From: Cylindrotheca closterium
Taxonomy: Eukaryota > Bacillariophyta > Bacillariophyceae > Bacillariales > Bacillariaceae
Direction of reading: 5' to 3'
DNA length: 64,000 nucleotides
Assembly: GCA_933822405.4 (NCBI GenBank)
Contig: CAKOGP040002091.1
Coordinates: 647,926-711,925 of the forward strand
Below are positions 63,379 to 64,000 of the stretch, piece after piece. Each line of letters starts with the position of its first letter. The first letter of the stretch is position 1. The notes under the pieces were generated by a model that was not told the origin of the DNA, did no database searches, and saw only the letters and a list, made by a program, of their open reading frames with translations. The position numbers were made by a program, and so were the translations under genes.

Positions 63379-64000
63379 TCATGAATCTTCATCATAATGA
63401 TCTTCTTCTTCGTGACTAGGTGCAGCAGTCGGTCGTGAGATACCTCCAGTTGTGTATGAGCTTGCCCCAGTCAGTTGAACACTTTTGAAGAGTGTGCTAA
63501 ATTCCCAACCTTCCAAAAATACATCCAGTATATGAGATATCAAATCGGAATCTGACTCGTCGTCTTTTAGATAAACTACCAGTGTTGACTGAATCGGAAA
63601 GCAGTTTTCAGTTGTGACAGATGCACAAACGGAGTTGCCCAAGACAACCGTTTCAAAGATGGCGTTCCCTACCACGAATCGGTCCAAACGTTTTAATTTT
63701 CGGCCGTCGTTAAAGCACTGAGCTATCTCTGGAGCAATTTCTTGTTGCAGTAGGTCGATTTTGAGGACTTCCAAGAATGGAGAGATGTCTTGGATCCCAT
63801 CAACTGCGATGACATCCAAATCCAGAGTGAACCTCCTGAGAGTCATTAACTCCTGACCGTCCACGTCAATGCCCTCAGAAACAGTTTCGCAGGTTACAAT
63901 GTTTGGTGGATTAAATTCAAATGTCGGTGATGGACTTGGGGCAGAAGAGATTGCCACTTGAGTTGGAGAACTAGTTGTGATCTGCGGGCTGGTTGTAAGG
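63379..64000 (-). CDS. Mucin-like protein, C-terminal part (5' end outside window)
   Basis: Open from the window edge; stop at 63379. The upstream residues are a Thr/Ser/Pro-rich run (T-T-S-P-Q-I-T-T-S-S-P-T) and then a ~170-residue domain with Cys (I-V-T-C-E-T-V, C-A-S-V-T-T-E-N-C-F-P-I-Q-S-T-L-V-V-Y-L) ending in an acidic His/Asp/Glu tail. The domain pattern C-x-x-x-x-T-x-L-V-V/F-x-L-K followed by acidic residues matches the membrane-proximal domain of the gene at 58436-60518, so they are probably paralogues. There is no membrane helix after the domain here, unlike the paralogue. Confidence 0.75.
   Translation of the reverse strand, partial: LTTSPQITTSSPTQVAISSAPSPSPTFEFNPPNIVTCETVSEGIDVDGQELMTLRRFTLDLDVIAVDGIQDISPFLEVLKIDLLQQEIAPEIAQCFNDGRKLKRLDRFVVGNAIFETVVLGNSVCASVTTENCFPIQSTLVVYLKDDESDSDLISHILDVFLEGWEFSTLFKSVQLTGASSYTTGGISRPTAAPSHEEEDHYDEDS

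Overview
This is a window of eukaryotic nuclear DNA, most likely from a diatom. The evidence is: short GT-AG introns (about 55-210 bp, one near 130 bp in the tRNA methyltransferase gene), an N-terminal Ser-Ala-Ser-Ala-Phe plastid-targeting motif on an ABC1 kinase, a fused single-chain urease, secreted Pro/Thr-rich and LRR proteins of a kind common in diatoms, and tRNA genes without encoded CCA. I cannot name the genus. About 29 protein genes lie on both strands, mostly 150-500 bp apart, with no operons. Exons were joined by hand from splice sites, reading phase and family continuity. Several genes open only with an ATG inside, or an exon upstream of, the longest reading frame.

Layout. 1-1117: 3' end of a secreted/receptor-like LRR gene with one exon per repeat. 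1.6-12.8 kb: succinate dehydrogenase iron-sulfur subunit, a CobW/ZNG1-type metallochaperone GTPase, two unknowns, a succinate/fumarate-type mitochondrial carrier, a secreted Cys-rich/Pro-Thr-rich protein, a tRNA-Gly, a four-helix membrane protein and urease accessory UreG. 12.9-22 kb: ceramide-synthase-like TLC protein, membrane-anchored JmjC protein, a tRNA-Gly pseudogene plus tRNA-Gly in tandem, plastid ABC1K kinase and an armadillo-repeat protein. 22.4-29.6 kb: a 1,734-residue TARBP1/Trm3 tRNA methyltransferase and an LRR protein. 29.8-37.2 kb: two almost identical urease genes in tandem, separated by a spacer with a 1.1 kb foldback (inverted-repeat) element. 37.5-47.5 kb: ethanolamine/choline kinase, a His-rich protein with a duplicated domain, thymidine phosphorylase, a sulfotransferase-like type II membrane protein with an extreme Asp/Ala minisatellite, and a CASTOR/POLLUX-type channel. 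47.8-64 kb: P5A-type ATPase, secreted beta-helix protein with a defective-looking splice site, small secreted protein, type II membrane protein with a propeller-like ectodomain, mucin-like membrane protein, LRR protein, plastid-type PDZ protein and the C-terminal part of a second mucin-like protein.

Themes. Urea use: two ureases and UreG lie within 26 kb, and all three have basic, Ser/Arg-rich N-terminal extensions that look mitochondrial. Succinate metabolism: SDHB and a succinate/fumarate-like carrier lie 5 kb apart. The most unusual region is the urease duplication: coding sequence and introns look identical apart from two amino-acid changes, while the edges have diverged and the spacer can form a long hairpin. 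I found no CRISPR array, insertion sequence or recognisable virus.
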